Notes under the pieces: generated by a model | What the model saw: the letters and a program-made list of their open reading frames with translations, nothing else | Database searches by the model: none | Told to the model about the DNA's origin: nothing | Position numbers and translations under genes: made by a program | In this document: positions 6,290 to 8,134 of the stretch, one piece after another | Layout of the letters: each line of letters begins with the position of its first letter | Position numbering within the stretch: position 1 is the stretch's first letter | Assembly: GCA_030150795.1 (NCBI GenBank) | Contig: JASLFF010000678.1 | Span: 1-8,134 of the forward strand | Length of the DNA stretch: 8,134 nt | Direction of reading: 5' to 3' | Origin: Terriglobales bacterium | Lineage (GTDB): Bacteria > Acidobacteriota > Terriglobia > Terriglobales > Gp1-AA117

Positions 6290-7858
6290 TCAACCGGAGA
6301 GGGTGTGCAGCGTCAGCAGACCGGCCAGCATCAGCACACCGATAACGATCTTTTCCGTAGCCCCGCTAAGGTGTGCTGATTGGGACACAAGCACTGCGAC
6401 AATCAGAAGAAACATGGCCACTACAACCACAATATTTCGGGGGCGCGAATCGCTTCCATTTTGGATCGTAATTTCCCGGGAAGGAAGCGATGCCCGGGTT
6501 AGAGCCTGATCAAATGTTCGGGGAAGATTCACCAGAATGCCGGCGAACTTGTCGGAGTTCTGTATCCAATAACGCAAGTCAACGAGTTCACGGACTTCAG
6601 CAAAGATTTTCTCCGTTCGAAGGTCCTCTACCCCTCCGCGCATGGCATCCTCGCTGTCTGCGATTTTCCTGGCTATTCTGGCAACGGAGAACAGGCCGCG
6701 ATAAAAGCAGAGCAGGAGCGGTTTGGGGAAGTATCCATGCTCTAGCGCGGTTTTCCAATGCTGGAACACCAACTGAGCAAGGCTATTACTGTCACTACCC
6801 AGAATGGGTTCCAAAGCGGCAAAATAAGCCGACTGCCTGAAATTCGTGCGGAAGCTTTGCAGGTCAATCTTGTTATGTCCAGCGACATACATCTCATGGA
6901 CCAGATATGCGGACGAACGGTCTGGATCATCAACGAGCGCAGCCAGCAGGTAATTCCACAGGTTTTCCCGGACGCCCTTCGGAAGCTTGGCCAACTCGCA
7001 GCCCTCAAAGTATAGCTGGTCGTTTTTTCCGACCCTGATGTTGTGCTCCTGCGGGTCAACAGGAAAGGAGCCGCGCGACATGGCGAGTTCCAGCCATACC
7101 TTGCAGATACGCCGGGCCAGCGCATCACGGCGAAAACTGTGGCCGACCATGCTCTGATCCAGGCTCCTGAACTCGATCTTCTCCATCGTGAGGACACGGG
7201 CCGTAGACATCTCATGATAGATCTTCTGATTTTCCAGCCCATCGTAAGCGCCCCTATCGGCGGCGTCAGAGGCGCTCTCTAAAGCTTCTTTTTCCAGAGA
7301 AAGATTCGTTTTTCGCCGCAACGCATAGAGGAAGTCGGCAACAACATCCTGAATCTTGATCTCACCGCAAAGCTGGTCGATGATTTCCTGGTCCAGAAAC
7401 GTTCTTGGCGCCTGATCGCCTTGCAGCGCATGGTACTCGGGACGAAGAAATGTGACGGTGACCAAATTCCCGGTCATGAGCCTGGCGGAGTGGGACTGCC
7501 GAACTAGAGTGGAACTGAGTGGATGGTAATCAAAATCCTGAAATTCCCGGGGAAATGCACTGCCTAACTCGTCCGTAAGCAGCCGGAAGACTTCCGACGG
7601 AGGCAAGGGAACAGCCGCATCGGCGGCAAGCGCCAATTCCCGGCAGTACTCGGCGGGCAGGAGATCGATGCGAGATGAGAGGTAGAGAGAAAAACAGGCA
7701 TAGCGGGGGCCGAGCTCCTCCAGCGCCATGCGGAGCTGCCGGGCCCGATATTGGAGCGGGTCTGCGATTTCTGGGCCGAGGGGTGGTGAACTCCTGCCGG
7801 GAACATGTAAGTTTGTTCCATGTCTGCCGCGATGACGGTGTGTCCAGCGAATTGGCAT
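6290..7858 (-). CDS. Degenerate ABC1/UbiB-family (ADCK-like) protein, probable pseudokinase, membrane anchored
   Basis: A 522-residue protein starting at the ATG at 7856-7858. ABC1/UbiB proteins are atypical kinase-fold ATPases tied to quinone and other isoprenoid lipid metabolism. The family outline is clear: LEELGP (46-51) then LSSRIDLLP (60-68), a DELG (96-99) leading to FDYHPLSS (109-116), QSHSARL (121-127), VTVTFLRP (133-140), a MSTARVLTMEKIE segment (217-229), VDPQEHN (267-273), and two C-terminal hydrophobic helices (about 476-491 and 504-520). The catalytic motifs are altered: KxGQ reads CFSL (55-58), the Ala-rich loop AAASxGQ reads SSTLVRQ (115-121), the VAVK lysine is Thr136, HADPHPGN reads PVDPQEHN (266-273), and DFG reads FEG (284-286). 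Asp268 and Asn273 remain. The reading frame is intact, so this is not a decayed gene. A longer frame from 8017 is rejected because it would overlap the upstream gene. It is likely an inner-membrane regulator or lipid-binding pseudokinase, by inference. Confidence 0.8.
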   Translation of the reverse strand: MPIRWTHRHRGRHGTNLHVPGRSSPPLGPEIADPLQYRARQLRMALEELGPRYACFSLYLSSRIDLLPAEYCRELALAADAAVPLPPSEVFRLLTDELGSAFPREFQDFDYHPLSSTLVRQSHSARLMTGNLVTVTFLRPEYHALQGDQAPRTFLDQEIIDQLCGEIKIQDVVADFLYALRRKTNLSLEKEALESASDAADRGAYDGLENQKIYHEMSTARVLTMEKIEFRSLDQSMVGHSFRRDALARRICKVWLELAMSRGSFPVDPQEHNIRVGKNDQLYFEGCELAKLPKGVRENLWNYLLAALVDDPDRSSAYLVHEMYVAGHNKIDLQSFRTNFRQSAYFAALEPILGSDSNSLAQLVFQHWKTALEHGYFPKPLLLCFYRGLFSVARIARKIADSEDAMRGGVEDLRTEKIFAEVRELVDLRYWIQNSDKFAGILVNLPRTFDQALTRASLPSREITIQNGSDSRPRNIVVVVAMFLLIVAVLVSQSAHLSGATEKIVIGVLMLAGLLTLHTLSG

Positions 7859-7864
7859 TAATTG

Positions 7865-7868
7865 CTCC
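7865..7868 (-). promoter_or_regulatory. Ribosome binding site that fixes the ABC1-like start
   Basis: GGAG lies 6 bases before the ATG at 7856-7858, inside the 17-base gap after the upstream gene's TAG at 7876-7878. It supports the short start over the ATG at 8015-8017, whose extra 53 residues are simply the upstream gene read in another frame. Confidence 0.7.
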
Positions 7869-7875
7869 GCAGAGG

Positions 7876-8134
7876 CTAAGAAGTTCCGGCCAGTTTCGAT
7901 GCGCGCCAGCCCATGATCCCAAAGGCCGCAAGCGCGGCTGCAAGAGCATAGATCCCGTGCCCCGGCCACTTTTCTCCCACAGGCCAAAGAATCATGGCCA
8001 GGCACAACGCGATCCAAGCCACGCTCAGCATTTCAGTGAATGCTTTGCTCTTGCGCTTCTGGTGCGGTTCAGAAAAGACCCGATGCTTTGATTGGTCGCT
8101 TCTGAGATGCTGCAGGGTGACAAAAGCACGAAGA
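7876..8134 (-). CDS. C-terminal fragment of a two-helix membrane protein, possibly a second ABC1/UbiB-family member
   Basis: The frame enters from the right edge and ends at TAG 7876-7878, giving 85 residues and the true C-terminus. The visible part starts with a polar, basic stretch (HQKRKSK at 24-30). It then has two hydrophobic helices at about residues 36-52 (AWIALCLAMILW) and 58-76 (YALAAALAAFGIMGW), with a short WPGHG turn between them, and ends in a short basic tail. This hairpin at the extreme C-terminus is the arrangement seen in UbiB-type proteins and in the next gene (6290-7858), so it may be the end of a tandem ABC1/UbiB paralogue. Many unrelated membrane proteins end this way, and no catalytic part is visible, so that identity is only a suggestion. 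The next gene starts 17 bases downstream, which makes co-transcription very likely. The clean coding frame and the good ribosome binding site of the next gene support the call. Confidence 0.7.
   Translation of the reverse strand, partial: LRAFVTLQHLRSDQSKHRVFSEPHQKRKSKAFTEMLSVAWIALCLAMILWPVGEKWPGHGIYALAAALAAFGIMGWRASKLAGTS

Noticed and set aside
6742..7242. 166-residue open frame on the minus strand inside the ABC1-like gene
   Set aside because: It is the same strand in another frame, rich in Trp, Arg and Ser as expected of a shadow, while the main frame keeps ABC1 landmarks throughout.
7859..8017. Longer N-terminus for the ABC1-like gene from an ATG at 8015-8017
   Set aside because: The extra 53 residues overlap the upstream gene's coding frame, are Cys/Arg-rich and unlike the family, and the ATG at 7856-7858 has a good ribosome binding site.
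7530..8091. Overlapping open frames of about 138 residues on both strands near the right edge
   Set aside because: They are shadows of the ABC1-like N-terminus and the upstream membrane protein; composition is unlike a real protein and no domain is visible.

Overview
The window is 8.1 kb of bacterial DNA of moderately high GC content (roughly 55% by eye). Every gene I can support lies on the minus strand, so transcription runs from right to left. The genes are packed with short gaps (17 to about 220 bases), and nearly all have a recognisable ribosome binding site. It looks like the interior of one long operon whose promoter and end both lie outside the window. I see no RNA gene, transposon, CRISPR array or convincing terminator. 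The organism cannot be named from this sequence; an environmental Gram-negative such as an Acidobacteriota member would fit, but that is only a guess.

In transcription order: (1) the C-terminal 85 residues of a protein with two membrane helices (8134-7876); (2) a 522-residue protein of the ABC1/UbiB/ADCK atypical kinase family that keeps the fold landmarks and the two C-terminal membrane helices but has lost most catalytic motifs (7858-6290); (3) a complete carotenoid cleavage oxygenase with all four iron-binding histidines (6226-4712); (4) a 233-residue protein of an unrecognised family, here called family A (4493-3792); (5) and (6) two tandem paralogues of about 423 residues, each carrying two copies of a GTGxFxGxxG-type motif typical of allene oxide cyclase/dirigent-like beta barrels, here called family B (3655-2381 and 2315-1047); (7) a short family A member (990-643); (8) a third family A member that runs off the left edge (620-1).

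As a working picture, the carotenoid oxygenase would cut a carotenoid or related polyene. The double-barrel family B proteins could bind or cyclise a hydrophobic product. The ABC1-like proteins are membrane anchored and belong to a family tied to isoprenoid-quinone and lipid metabolism. Family A may supply a scaffold or partner. ABC1 kinases, a carotenoid cleavage dioxygenase and oxylipin enzymes also occur together in plant plastoglobules, so a bacterial membrane or lipid-droplet module for isoprenoid or oxylipin chemistry is a reasonable hypothesis. Only the carotenoid oxygenase assignment is firm. The family A proteins and the exact job of family B are unknown to me.
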